DNA from: Tenggerimyces flavus
GTDB taxonomy: Bacteria; Actinomycetota; Actinomycetes; Propionibacteriales; Actinopolymorphaceae
NCBI RefSeq assembly: GCF_016907715.1
Contig: NZ_JAFBCM010000001.1
Location: 7,231,420 to 7,295,419 of the forward strand
Length of the DNA: 64,000 nt
Reading direction: 5' to 3'
Shown in pieces: positions 34,354-43,199 of the stretch. The position numbers were made by a program, and so were the translations under genes. The notes below the pieces were generated by a model, which searched no databases, was not told where the DNA came from, and saw nothing but the letters and a program-made list of their open reading frames with translations. The first letter of the stretch is position 1; each line of letters starts with the position of its first letter.

Positions 34354-35634
34354 CTACAGTGCCGGCAGGATGCTGGCGGAGGCGTAGGAGATCTCCACCT
34401 TCGAGTTCACCGGCAGTCCGTGACGCGGAGACTTGATCACGACCTCGATCTGGGTGACCGTGATGCTCGTCGACGTCTTGCGGATCTTGTTCAGCGTGAT
34501 CTGGACACCGAGCACGTCGATCCGGGTGTTCGGGCCGATGTCGGTGTCGAGCACCTGCTTGCCACCGATCCGCAGGTTCACGAACTTCGAACCCCTGTCC
34601 GACAGCTCCACCGGTCCGCCGGCGGACTGCTTCGCCGTGGCGACGGACTTGATGGCGTCTGCCGTGATCAGACCGCCGAGCAGGTTCACTCCGGCGAGCT
34701 CTGCTTCGACCCGCGACTTCGCGGGGTCACCCGCGGAGCCCTCGGCCTTCGTCGCAGCGCCCTTCGCCCTGGCGATGCCGCCCAGGTCACCGGAAGCGAC
34801 CCGGTTGGACGACGTGCCACCGAGGCAGGGAACCGCGACCAGGGAGGTCGGGCCCGACTCGACGGTCTTGTCGAGCAGCGTCACCTTGGTGGCGAAGCCG
34901 CGGCCACCGAGGTAGCCCACCGCCGGCGGGGTCAGCTGCGCGTTAGCGCGGCCGATGGTCACGTCGACGTTGAACTTGTTCCCCAGCTGGCTGTTGGGGA
35001 GGACCTTGACGTGCAGAGCCGTCGTGGTCGTCTCGAACGTGCCGTTGGCCTTGGTCCGAGTCAGCTGCTCGTTGAGGATCACCTCGGCGATCTTGCCAAC
35101 GCCGGGCAGAGCAACCTTGATCTTGGTGTTGGGCCCAACCTCGGCGTCGATCTTCTTGCCGAGGATGGTGAGGTCGGCGAGAACGGACTTGTTCTCGGCC
35201 TTCCAGCCGTCCGGCGTCGACTTCACCTTCGCCTCGGCCGTGATGGCCTTGGCGCGGATGATGCCGCCGAGCAACGAGGTGCCAGCGGTCGTGGACGTCG
35301 ACTTCGTCGCCCGCGAGTCGCCCCATTCGGAAGAGTCGACCGTCGTGACCGTAGCGCCGGCCTTGCCGACCCTTCCGAGGTCAGCGGCGGCCGAGTTGTT
35401 CTTCGCCTTCTTGCCCGGGGCCGTCGTGCAAGCAAGGCTGACGTACGCCGTCGGGCCGGACATAGCCGACCGGTCGGCGTTGTAGACGCTGGTTCCATAG
35501 GCGTACGCCGTGAAACCAATCTCTGGGCCGGCCGCGTGGGCGGCGGCAGGGGTCACCGCAACCAGCGTGCCAGCGCCCACGAGGGTGGATGCCAGAACGC
35601 CAGCAAATCGGCGCCCGGCCGTACGTAGATGCAT
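34354..35634 (-). CDS. Secreted choice-of-anchor P-like protein with duplicated domain
   Basis: 426 residues from ATG 35634 (MHLRTAGRRFAGVLAST), with GAGGGGG upstream. It has a Sec signal peptide cleaved near AAHAAGPE. The mature protein contains two similar halves: each has a G-x-T-Y/V-like strand region, a cysteine pair position (VSLACTTAPG; LVAVPCLGG), an LLGGII/LLGGLI block with KAITAEAKV/DAIKSVATA, and a GPNTKIKV/GPNTRIDV block followed by a VILNEQ/ITLNKI strand. This is the choice-of-anchor P-like arrangement common in actinomycete surface proteins. It has no obvious C-terminal sorting signal. The function is unknown. Confidence 0.75.
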   Translation of the reverse strand: MHLRTAGRRFAGVLASTLVGAGTLVAVTPAAAHAAGPEIGFTAYAYGTSVYNADRSAMSGPTAYVSLACTTAPGKKAKNNSAAADLGRVGKAGATVTTVDSSEWGDSRATKSTSTTAGTSLLGGIIRAKAITAEAKVKSTPDGWKAENKSVLADLTILGKKIDAEVGPNTKIKVALPGVGKIAEVILNEQLTRTKANGTFETTTTALHVKVLPNSQLGNKFNVDVTIGRANAQLTPPAVGYLGGRGFATKVTLLDKTVESGPTSLVAVPCLGGTSSNRVASGDLGGIARAKGAATKAEGSAGDPAKSRVEAELAGVNLLGGLITADAIKSVATAKQSAGGPVELSDRGSKFVNLRIGGKQVLDTDIGPNTRIDVLGVQITLNKIRKTSTSITVTQIEVVIKSPRHGLPVNSKVEISYASASILPAL

Positions 35635-35889
35635 CGAGCCCCCTCAATCAGGGTGTCGGATGATGCCAAAACCTGCGCCATTCCAAGTACCAGACGTACT
35701 AATCGGCCACAAGAACCCTCGACGCGTTACGCATAACGAGCATGAGCTTCCATCCGCGGACCCGTCCATATTTCGTGCTACTCATACGCGCCGGTATACA
35801 GATGCGGGTTCATCCGGGCGGGCGTTACGTTTCTGACTTGCTCAACGCTTCCTCTTTAACGGGGCCGCACTGGTGGGGAGCATGGACAG

Positions 35890-36105
35890 ATGAACCAGTC
35901 CGATGAGTACGAGGAGGCCGAGACCGAACGTCGGCGGTTGCTGCAGATACCGTGCGGCCAGTGCGGTCAGGGCGCCGGGTATCTGTGCATCGGCCCCGGC
36001 GGCCGCGGACTGAGCATCCATCGTCAGCATGAGATTCGCTTCAAGCAGGCCGGTATCAGGAGAGGAGTCTTGCGTGCGCTGCTGGATAGGGCGGGTCTGC
36101 TTTAG
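35890..36105 (+). CDS. Small zinc-ribbon-like protein
   Basis: 71 residues from ATG 35890. The sequence IPCGQCGQGAGYLCIGPGGRG, followed by IHRQHEIRF, has a C-x2-C-x7-C plus H pattern typical of short actinobacterial zinc-finger proteins (C-x2-C-...-C-...-H-x2-R). It is highly charged N- and C-terminally (YEEAETERRRLL, RRGVLRALLDRAG) and probably cytoplasmic and nucleic-acid binding. A GGGGAG site lies about 10 nt upstream. Its neighbours do not suggest a pathway. Confidence 0.55.
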   Translation: MNQSDEYEEAETERRRLLQIPCGQCGQGAGYLCIGPGGRGLSIHRQHEIRFKQAGIRRGVLRALLDRAGLL

Positions 36106-36380
36106 CCTTGCGACACCGAACGGGTTTCCAAACCCGCCCGGCCGGGAGTAGTCTCCATGTCCCCTGAGGAGAAAGTGGCAGTGGCAGTTTGTCAAAGGCA
36201 GCATGAGCAGATACTCGATCGGGTAGGCGATCTGGGTAACTGTTCGTGTGATCGTGTCCACCGCTCCCGCCGCCGACGGGGACGCCACCCCCCTGACGCC
36301 CGTCGTCGGATCCCTTCAGGCGTGGACGCGACAGCAGTGGGCGGCCCTCATCCGACCTCCCCCGGCGTGATGGGGGTCGC

Positions 36381-37384
36381 TCATTCGATGGTGGCGAGGT
36401 CGCCGAAGCCGGCGGCGTCGAGGAGTCGCGCTGGATGCGGGCCGCGGTGTCGTTGAGGGCGGCCCATCCGGGCAAGTTGCCCGGACCCCAGAGTCGGATC
36501 GGACGCTGTCCGCGTGGAGTACGGACCAGGTCGGCGATGGCGTCGGCAACCTGCTGCGGGGGTGGGTCCGGTGGCCCGGGTCGTTCGAGGAGATGGGTCT
36601 CGGCCATGCGGGCGAGGTCGCCGTACTCACGCCGCCGTCGAGCGTTGTCCGGTGTGAGCCGTCGAAGGTAGCGCCGGTAGTTGGCAACGCCGTTCGGATC
36701 CACGAGGTCGGTTTGATACTCGCCCGGTTCAACGATCACGACGTCCACGCCGAATCGGGAGAGTTCGTAGCGGCTCGTCTCGGTGATCGCTTCCATCGCC
36801 CACTTCGAGGCCACGTACGCACCCATGAACGGCAGCACGAGCCGGCCGAGCGCGGTCGTCACCTGCACGACGAGACCATCGGACTGACGACGCATCAGCG
36901 GGAGGACGGCGCGGTTCATGCGGACGTGCCCGAACACGTTGGTATCGAAGAAGTCTCGCAGATCGTCGACTGAGAGCGTCTCCATCACCGCGGGCGAGAA
37001 GATCCCGGCGTTTTTGACGAGTACGTCGATCCGGCCGGCGCGGTCGGCAACCCGTCGAACGCCAGCCTCAACGGAACGGTCGTCGCGGATGTCGATGTCG
37101 AGCACCTCGAGCGCCAACGACGCCTGACGAGCGGTAGCGCGGAACTCCTTGGCCACGCCGGCGTTGGCGCTGCGGGTGTTGCGCATCGACGCGAACACGC
37201 GGTGGCCGGCGCGAGCCAAGGTCAACGCGGTGAGCAGTCCGAAGCCGCTGCTCGTTCCGGTGATCAGGACGACCTTGCTCCCACCCGTAGCCGCTGCTGC
37301 CAAGGTGGCAGGGAGGGCCGCGGCCACGCCGAGAGCGGCCGTTCCAGCGAGCAGCGAACGTCGTCGAATATCTCTGGGACTCAT
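36381..37384 (-). CDS. Tat-signal short-chain dehydrogenase, frameshifted near the 3' end
   Basis: From ATG 37384, with GGAAAGG upstream. The N-terminus MSPRDIRRRSLLAGTAALG is a twin-arginine signal, unusual for a short-chain dehydrogenase. The SDR fold follows: VLITGTSSGFGLLTALTLA (cofactor loop), VLVKNAGIFSP, and a catalytic Tyr/Lys in YVASKWAMEA. The open frame runs through a low-complexity tail of more than 100 residues to 36056. Shifting by one nucleotide near 36421-36428 gives a natural end LDAAGFGDLATIE and stop at 36381. So a single C seems missing (true mutation or sequencing error). The listed end is the corrected one (about 334 residues). It is third in a SnoaL-SMP30-SDR operon. 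Confidence 0.75.
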
Positions 37385-37410
37385 CTGCTGACCTTTCCAG
37401 TGGTGGGGAT

Positions 37411-38373
37411 TCACCAGCGCCGCAGGGTGAATCGGTCGGTCGGCGTACCCGCGACGAGCAGGTCGAGCCGACCGCTGGCGACGTAGGTGCCGTACGGGCT
37501 GACCGCGGCGGTGGTCGGAACGGCATCCGCCCAGGGTGCTGATTCGCCAACAGTGGTGGCCGATCGCCAACCGTCGCGCGTTCGCAAGACCGACCCGGCA
37601 CCGTCCAGCCGTTGCCCGAGCGCGTTGGACACCACCAGCAGCGAGCCGTCTGGACGCAGCACGAGTCCGCCGCCGACCAGCGGCCAGTCGAGGCGTACCT
37701 CTTCGAACCGGTGTGGGCGCGAGAGCGGGATTCGCAGCAGAACCCCAGCGTCGTAGCGCACCGCGAGCAGGTAGCCGTCGGGGTGCCAGACGATTCCGTT
37801 CATGCCGTCGCCGATCGGGCTGGCGAGCTGGGGGCTCTGAACGAGGACGGAGGCCCTACCCCGCGTGTCCACCCGGTAGATCTTGTCCGAGGTCGAGTCG
37901 GTCACGTACGCGTTGCCGGCCCGGTCGATCGCGAAATCGTTCGCGACATGCGGCCCCGGCCCCATGGCGAGATCGACGAGATGCTTCGTTCGTCCGGTCT
38001 CGAGGTCGAAGATCGCCAGCCCGGCCTGCTTCTGCACCGTCTCCGGCGTCGACCTGGTGCCGACCCCGTAGTCGGCGTACGCGGCGAGCACCCGGTTGCG
38101 CCGGGCGTCGACGTGTACACCGATCGTGAAGACGATCCGCGGCTCGTTCGCCAACGTCCGTGTGCTTCCGTCGGTCTTGACGATCGAGACCGTGCCGTGG
38201 CGTACCGATCCGACCAGGAACGACTTCCGGCTGGGATCCCACGCCACGCCCTCGGGATGCAAGGTCGGCGCCGAACCGTCGATCACGGCTGGCGGCGCTG
38301 CTCTGCTCGCGGCGGCCGCGGGCTGTGCCACGGGTATCAGGAGCAGAGCGAGGAGGAGTACGTTCGCCTTCAT
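37411..38373 (-). CDS. Secreted SMP-30/gluconolactonase-like beta-propeller protein
   Basis: 320 residues from ATG 38373 with GAGG upstream. Signal peptide (MKANVLLLALLLIPVAQ, cleavage near AAAAS). The body has repeating blades: HPEGVAWDPSRKSFLVGSV, FAIDRAGNAYVTDSTSDKIY, MNGIVWHPDGYLLAVRY, GGLVLRPDGSLLVVSNA. This fits the SMP-30/LRE-like six-bladed propeller group of lactonases or calcium-binding proteins. Catalytic ligands are not assigned. Its stop lies 26 bp before the Tat-SDR start, and its own start follows the SnoaL gene by 7 bp, so the three are one operon. Confidence 0.75.
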   Translation of the reverse strand: MKANVLLLALLLIPVAQPAAAASRAAPPAVIDGSAPTLHPEGVAWDPSRKSFLVGSVRHGTVSIVKTDGSTRTLANEPRIVFTIGVHVDARRNRVLAAYADYGVGTRSTPETVQKQAGLAIFDLETGRTKHLVDLAMGPGPHVANDFAIDRAGNAYVTDSTSDKIYRVDTRGRASVLVQSPQLASPIGDGMNGIVWHPDGYLLAVRYDAGVLLRIPLSRPHRFEEVRLDWPLVGGGLVLRPDGSLLVVSNALGQRLDGAGSVLRTRDGWRSATTVGESAPWADAVPTTAAVSPYGTYVASGRLDLLVAGTPTDRFTLRRW

Positions 38374-38380
38374 CAGAGCC

Positions 38381-38764
38381 TCAGAACATCGTGTTGTGGT
38401 TGGCTGAACTCTTTGGAATGGCCTGCGCGACGTCCCAGTGCTCGACGATCCGGCCGGCTTCCAGGCGGACGCTGTCCATGACCGCCGAGCCGCGGTCGGA
38501 CGGGCTCATCGTCATCATGCTGTGCGTCACGACGAGATCTCCCTCGGCGATGACTCGCCTGATCTCCAAGCGGAGCTCGGGAAACTGGGCGACGAACCCC
38601 GTCAGAAACCGCAGGGAAGCCTCTGCTCCGTCCGGCGCCATCGGGTTGTGCTGCACGTACTTGTCGCCGATGTACTTCGCGAAAGCCTCGGCCGGCCCCT
38701 TCTCGTTGAAGACCTGGTGCAGGTAGCTCGCCACCAGCTGCTTGTTCTGTTCGAGGTCCGCCAT
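38381..38764 (-). CDS. SnoaL-like / NTF2-fold ester cyclase family protein
   Basis: 127 residues from ATG 38764. SnoaL-like pattern: NKQLVASYLHQVFNEKGPAE, KYIGDKYVQHNPMAPDG (conserved H-N-P), FPELRLEIRRVIAEGDLVV, then RLEAGRIVEHWDVAQ. Such proteins are usually small cyclases, isomerases or orphan NTF2-like enzymes; many have unknown substrates. First gene of a three-gene operon (SnoaL, SMP30-like, Tat-SDR), divergent from a LysR-type gene that probably regulated it. Confidence 0.85.
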   Translation of the reverse strand: MADLEQNKQLVASYLHQVFNEKGPAEAFAKYIGDKYVQHNPMAPDGAEASLRFLTGFVAQFPELRLEIRRVIAEGDLVVTHSMMTMSPSDRGSAVMDSVRLEAGRIVEHWDVAQAIPKSSANHNTMF

Positions 38765-38838
38765 CTCGCGCCCTTCGTCGTCGTGACCCTCGTGTTCGAC
38801 TCCACCAGACCGTGATCAGCGACGGAAGGATCGACTTG

Positions 38839-38861
38839 ATCTGGTGCTATACCGTGCAGAT
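38839..38861. promoter_or_regulatory. Candidate LysR operator and leaderless promoter
   Basis: ATCTG (38839-38843) and CAGAT (38857-38861) form an inverted repeat 13 nt apart, immediately before the LysR start at 38862. The spacing fits the T-N11-A LysR box style. TATACC at 38849-38854 could be a -10 placing transcription start almost at the ATG, so the mRNA may be leaderless. Confidence 0.45.
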
Positions 38862-39785
38862 ATGACCGACTTGGAGCTGCGAGAGCTGCGCTTCTTCCAC
38901 GCCGTGGCCGAAGAGCTCAACTTCTCCCGTGCGGCAGAACGCCTGGGGATGGCTCAACCGCCACTGTCACGGGCGATCCGGCAGCTCGAACGTCGGCCCG
39001 GCGTCGAGCTGTTCGAGCGGAGCAACCGGCATGTCGCGCTGACCGACGCCGGCCTCGCCCTGATGCCCGAGGCCGAACGCGTCTTCGCCGCGGTAGCCGT
39101 GGCGGTCGCCCGGACTCGCCAAGCAGGCATGCCCGACCAGTTGACGATCACCGCCAAACCTGCCGTGGCGACGGACCTTCTGCGCGAGATCGTAACGGCG
39201 TTCCGCGACCTGCCGGGCGCGCCGCTGGTCCAGGTCGTCGTCAGCGGCTACGGGCAGCAAGAGGCTATGCTCCGCGACGGCCGCGCCGACCTCGCCCTAC
39301 TCGGTTCTCCGCACGAGGAGGAAGGACTGGAGCTGGAACCCCTGATCTCCGGGCCGCGAGTGGCCGCGCTGCCGATCGGGCACGAGCTCGCCGGCCGGCC
39401 CGGGCTCTGATGCCGCGACTTCGCGGGCCTGCTGATGCCGCAGTGGGCCGGATCCAACCCCACCCAACGGGCCTACTGGGCAGGACAGGATCGGAACCCA
39501 CACCGGGGCCAAGGCACCGCCGTGACCGGCCCACCGGTCCACGATGCCTCCGAGGTCATGGAAGCCGTCGCCCTCGGCCAAGCAGTCGCGCTGATTCCTG
39601 CATCGCTCGCCAGCCGGAACGTTCGCGGAGACATCGCGTACCGTCCGGTCCACGACGCGAGTCCCTACGAGACGATGATCGCGTGGCGGGTCGGCAACCA
39701 GACCGCCTGGGGAGCCCGTTTCGTACGTACGGCAAGGGAGCTCACGTCCGGGCAGTCCAACCGTTCAATCGCCGCGGCTGTCTGA
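38862..39785 (+). pseudogene. LysR-family regulator interrupted by an in-frame stop
   Basis: From ATG 38862 the N-terminal HTH is normal (LRELRFFHAVAEELNFSRAA, LGMAQPPLSRAIRQLE). The substrate domain runs up to ALPIGHELAGRPGL, where TGA at 39408-39410 interrupts. The same frame continues immediately with CRDFAGLLMPQWAG and a natural LysR C-terminus (MEAVALGQAVALIPASLASR) to 39785. A single CGA-to-TGA type change would explain this. Because both halves stay in the same frame, frameshift is excluded. The truncated product of about 182 residues would keep DNA binding but lose most of the effector domain. It is divergent from the SnoaL-SMP30-SDR operon. Confidence 0.85.
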
Positions 39786-39938
39786 AATGCGTCCCCACCT
39801 AACGCGGCGCCGACCCCCTCGATCCGTGAGGAGTTCTTCAAGGCCGACGCCGACGGCCTGCTCCACATCGTCCTCGTCAACCGCCCGCATCACCCAACCA
39901 CAGAGCAGATCCACGAGCTGATCAGGCACATCGACTGA
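39786..39938 (+). pseudogene. C-terminal fragment of an unrecognised protein
   Basis: Directly after the LysR stop, in the same frame, the sequence reads as a plausible protein tail: IREEFFKADADGLLHIVLVN, RPHHPTTEQIHELIRHID, then TGA. There is no start codon and no matching N-terminus nearby, so it is probably a remnant. I cannot name the family. Confidence 0.4.
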
Positions 39939-39946
39939 GCCGTCGG

Positions 39947-41269
39947 TCAGGGACAGCGCGGGACGGGTGCGCTCCACGTGGTGTTCGAGCGGTTGGCGAC
40001 GTGATAGTCGGGCACCCAGCGGGAGTCGACGAGGCGGTTCCACACCGTGGAGGTGCCGATCGCTGAGCCGCTTCGCTGGCACATGACGTACGCGAGGGCG
40101 CCCGGCGGCAGCGGCGGTCCCGACGGGGGATGGGACGCGCTCGGACCGGTGCGCGCCGTCAGGGCCGCGCCGCTGGTGACCTGCCCGGGATAGATGCAGC
40201 GCTGCAGTGGCGGGGAGAACGTCGTCTGCGAGGGCGTGGAGACATAGGAGTCCGACACCCACGAGCCATCGGCTACCCGGTTCCAGACGTTCGACGTGCC
40301 GACGCGTTGCCCGTAGCCCTGGCACACCACCTTGATCGTCGACCCGGGCGCGTACGAGCGCCGCACCGGCGCGTTCGTGAACGGCTCGGAGCGGCCGTTC
40401 AACGGCGACGCGCTGGTGACGGTGTAGGGCCTCGCGACCGTGGCGACGGGAGCGTCGAACTGGTCGCTGTCGATGTTGAGCGTCACGCCGCCCCACGTCT
40501 CGTCGTGGTCGCCTCGATACTGCTTGGCCCGTTGGTGGAACGACCACCGCGAGTTCGGCGCCGTCGGCCAGTCGACCAGGGACGGGTTGCCGTCCCACCG
40601 CGCCATCCAGACGGCGTCAGGCCGCGCGTAGGTCGTCGAGGTGTAGACGCCGGAAAGGTTGAGAAGGCCGGAGTCCTGATGGACGTACACGCCGGCGAGG
40701 AAGCCGCCGGCGTGCAGTGTTTTCGTCCACGCGGACACGTAGCGCCGGGCCGCGAGGACGCAGGAGGCGTTCGTTCGGTCGTAGTGCTCCACGTCGGCGT
40801 ACAGCGCGCTGCCGGGAATGATGCCAAGGGCACGGCTCTTCGCGATCGCGTCGTTGGCCTCGCTCGCTCCGTACGCCGCGGCGGTACTCGCGGTGTACCT
40901 GTAAGGCTTGGTGCCGAAGATGCAGCTCGGCTGGCGCCCGAAGTACGTGGGGATCAGCAGGTAGCCCAGGGCCGTCGCCTGGGCCACCCAGCCGCCGGTG
41001 AGGTTCGGCTGCGCACAGCCGCGGTTGACGCCGCCGAAGTAGATGTTCACGCGGTGGTAGTCGGCTGCCTTCCAGGCGCGCAGCGTGCTGATCGGCGGTG
41101 CCGTACAGGTGTCGAACGCGCGGCCAGTTGTGAGGGTGGCAGAGGCGTTGATCGGGTAGCTGCCGGGAGTGGCCGGCTCGGCCCTTGCCGGGTCGCCGAC
41201 AGCGAGAACGGGCAGCAGCAGCGCCAGGGGGATCGCGAGCCGCCGGACGACGGAGAGAGGTGTGCGCAT
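39947..41269 (-). CDS. Secreted DUF1906 (Rv2525c-like) glycoside-hydrolase-fold protein
   Basis: 440 residues from ATG 41269, with GGAG 7 nt upstream; the longer open frame to 41332 lacks support. Signal peptide (VVRRLAIPLALLLPVLAVG, cleavage near ARAEP). The DUF1906 TIM-barrel-like domain (about 35-255) shows GRAFDTCTAPPISTLRAWKA, YHRVNIYFGG, LIPTYFGRQPS, ALYADVEHYD and WSFHQRAKQYRG, where the last resembles GH25-type active-site strands. Two SH3-like repeats at the C-terminus follow (about 270-345 and 350-440), each ending in NVWNRVADGSWVSD- or TVWNRLVDSRWVPD-type blocks, probably cell-wall binding. It is likely exported to the envelope to act on peptidoglycan or related glycans. Confidence 0.85.
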   Translation of the reverse strand: MRTPLSVVRRLAIPLALLLPVLAVGDPARAEPATPGSYPINASATLTTGRAFDTCTAPPISTLRAWKAADYHRVNIYFGGVNRGCAQPNLTGGWVAQATALGYLLIPTYFGRQPSCIFGTKPYRYTASTAAAYGASEANDAIAKSRALGIIPGSALYADVEHYDRTNASCVLAARRYVSAWTKTLHAGGFLAGVYVHQDSGLLNLSGVYTSTTYARPDAVWMARWDGNPSLVDWPTAPNSRWSFHQRAKQYRGDHDETWGGVTLNIDSDQFDAPVATVARPYTVTSASPLNGRSEPFTNAPVRRSYAPGSTIKVVCQGYGQRVGTSNVWNRVADGSWVSDSYVSTPSQTTFSPPLQRCIYPGQVTSGAALTARTGPSASHPPSGPPLPPGALAYVMCQRSGSAIGTSTVWNRLVDSRWVPDYHVANRSNTTWSAPVPRCP

Positions 41270-41344
41270 GAGATGCTCCGGAAACGTCGCGCAACTGACC
41301 TCGAAGATAGGACTGTGCAGAGGGCACGGCAAGAGGGCTGGTCC

Positions 41345-42322
41345 TCAGGAGTAGCCGAACGGCATCCGCGGTTGGTAGGGGGCTGCAAGGGCGGCGACCT
41401 CGTCCGTACTCAGGCTCAGGTCCACGGCGGCGAGGATGTCGGTGAGATGGTCGGGTCGCGTGGCGCCGACGATCGGGGCGACGACGATCGGTTGAGCGAG
41501 GAGCCAGGCGAGAGCCACGGTTGCCGGCGGCACGGACCTTCCGGCGGCGACCTTCTCCACAGCGGCGAGGATCTCGGCGTCGTTGGGGTGAGCCGGTGGC
41601 CGGAGCCGACCAGGTTGCTCAGCCAGTTCACGTACCGTCGGCGCCGTGGCGCGCGGCGCCGCGAGGACCCCGCGGGCAAGGGGACTGTAGGCGAGCACGC
41701 CGACGCCCTGGTCGGCGCACTGCGGGATCATCTCCCGCTCCTCCTCGCGGTAGAGGAGGTTGTAGCGAGTCTGCATGGACACGAACCGGGTCCCTCCCGC
41801 CTGGGCCGCTGTGTACTGGGCCTTCGCGAACTGCCACGCGTACATGAGGGAGGCACCGAGATACCGGACCTTGCCGACCCGTACCAGATCCTCGAGCGCC
41901 TGCATCGTCTCCTCGATCGGCGTTTCAGGGTCCCAGCGGTGGATCTGGTAGAGATCGACGTAGTCCGTGCCCAACCTGCGCAGGGACGCGTCGATCGAGT
42001 TCATGAGGTGGGCTCGGGACAGGCCGCGATCGTTGGGGCCGTCGCCCATCGGGTAGAAGACCTTGGTCGCGAGGACATAGTCGTCACGCCGGACGAAGAG
42101 TTCGCGGAGAAGCCGTCCAGTGACCTCCTCACTCACGCCGTTCGAGTACATGTCGGCGGTGTCGAAGAAGGTCACGCCCGCCTCGACCGCCCTTCGCAAG
42201 ATCGGTTCGGCCGCGTCCGCGGACAGGAACCACGGCTCGTCGGCGGGATCGCCGTAGCTCATCATCCCGAGCGCGATCCGCGACACCTTGAGACCGGACG
42301 AACCCAGGCGGGTGTACTGCAT
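41345..42322 (-). CDS. Aldo/keto reductase
   Basis: 325 residues. Complete AKR tetrad: D54 and Y59 (FFDTADMYSNG), K87 (YVLATKVF), H128 (DLYQIHRWD). The (beta/alpha)8 barrel pattern includes RLGTDYVDLYQIH and QTRYNLLYREEE, with the NADPH-binding end LAQPIVVAPIVGATRPDHL. It most resembles bacterial AKR11/12-like enzymes acting on aldehydes or sugars; substrate unknown. The gene stands alone, 75 bp downstream of the start of the DUF1906 gene on the same strand. Confidence 0.93.
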   Translation of the reverse strand: MQYTRLGSSGLKVSRIALGMMSYGDPADEPWFLSADAAEPILRRAVEAGVTFFDTADMYSNGVSEEVTGRLLRELFVRRDDYVLATKVFYPMGDGPNDRGLSRAHLMNSIDASLRRLGTDYVDLYQIHRWDPETPIEETMQALEDLVRVGKVRYLGASLMYAWQFAKAQYTAAQAGGTRFVSMQTRYNLLYREEEREMIPQCADQGVGVLAYSPLARGVLAAPRATAPTVRELAEQPGRLRPPAHPNDAEILAAVEKVAAGRSVPPATVALAWLLAQPIVVAPIVGATRPDHLTDILAAVDLSLSTDEVAALAAPYQPRMPFGYS

Positions 42323-42420
42323 TCTCGACGTCCTTTCGTGGAGCGGGCCATGACACGAAGCCTGCTAGGCGGATGCCCGACGTGGAAAGCTTCCTTTGAA
42401 GGTGAAGTGCCGAACTTTCC

Positions 42421-42840
42421 TCAGGAAACGAGACGAGATCCGCGGTCTATTTTCGGATCTGAAAGCCGCGCATTCGCCAGCTTGCTGTGCGCTGTCGGTT
42501 TTCCTGCCGCGTAGCCCGCCTTCGTACTGACGTACTCGTCGCCGAGCCCGAAGACGTGGCCCATTTCGTGCATCAAGGTGAACTGCTCTTTCGGCACTTC
42601 CGCATGTGGTCCGCCAGCCTCGCCGGGGAGGTCGTGCGGCGGACCCGTTCCTTCGTAGAGATCCCGGCTGGGTGGCGAGGATGTGGTTCGCATCAACGTC
42701 GCCGGTGGCGACGTCGGACAGCAGTTGACTGTGGGCGCGGGCGTAGCCGCGGAGCGCGGTGTAGGCCTGATGCAAGTCCAGGAGTCCTGATCGCCGAGGC
42801 GCGCACAGCCTCGACTCATCGTGACCAACCGTAGTAGTCG
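42421..42840 (-). pseudogene. Degraded zinc metallopeptidase
   Basis: Protein-like pieces lie in different frames of the same strand. One gives LHQAYTALRGYARAHSQLL and SDVATGDVDANHILATQPG. A second, after a shift near 42660, gives LYEGTGPPHDLPGEAGG and FTLMHEMGHVFGLGDEYVS, then AAGKPTAHSKLANARLSD to a stop at 42421. HEMGHVFGLGDEY is an HExxH plus downstream G-x-x-D zinc-protease motif. At least one more shift is needed at the 5' side. No single frame carries the whole protein, so this is a pseudogene unless there are sequencing errors. Confidence 0.6.
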
Positions 42841-42876
42841 CGGAAGAGTTTGATGTCGACAGTAGTCATCCTTCAT

Positions 42877-43199
42877 GCGTGAGAAGAAGCAGGCTTCTTC
42901 CGATCCTTTGAGCTGCGCGGTTATCCAGTTCCGGTCATCGGATCGGGTTTAGCCACCGACAGTGGTGTGCTTGCACTTAGGGTCGGCGCCAGTTTCCGTC
43001 GTTGGACCGCGTTCGGTCCGGGAAGTTTCACGGCTGTCACGGGGAGTCATCCAGTAAGTTGCGCCTCCCTTCTGCCGGCGCGTTGCCTAACGGCGGTGGG
43101 GAGGGATGCCATGAGTTCATTCGGTGCGGCGGAGGTTCGCTTGGGTTGGGGACGGCCGCTGCGATCGACTCCAGTGTTCCAACGTTCCGGGGTTGGAAA
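42877..43199. other. Intergenic region without a confident gene
   Basis: About 320 bp with lower GC than the surroundings. The only notable item is a 30-codon ATG ORF at 43111-43203 (+) preceded by GGGGAGGG. It runs antisense into the lipoprotein gene end and is not otherwise supported. Confidence 0.4.

Noticed and set aside
36157-36456. + strand ORF beginning MSPEEKVAVAVCQRQHEQIL
   Set aside because: The first 40 residues look plausible, but the rest is Arg-rich and antisense to the SDR end, and no good ribosome site is seen.
39405-39413. Selenocysteine recoding at the LysR TGA
   Set aside because: LysR proteins have no selenocysteine position here, no SECIS-like hairpin follows, and a CGA-to-TGA change is simpler.
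40130-42514. A + strand open frame of almost 800 codons
   Set aside because: Antisense to the DUF1906 and aldo/keto reductase genes, both of which have clear motifs; typical high-GC shadow.
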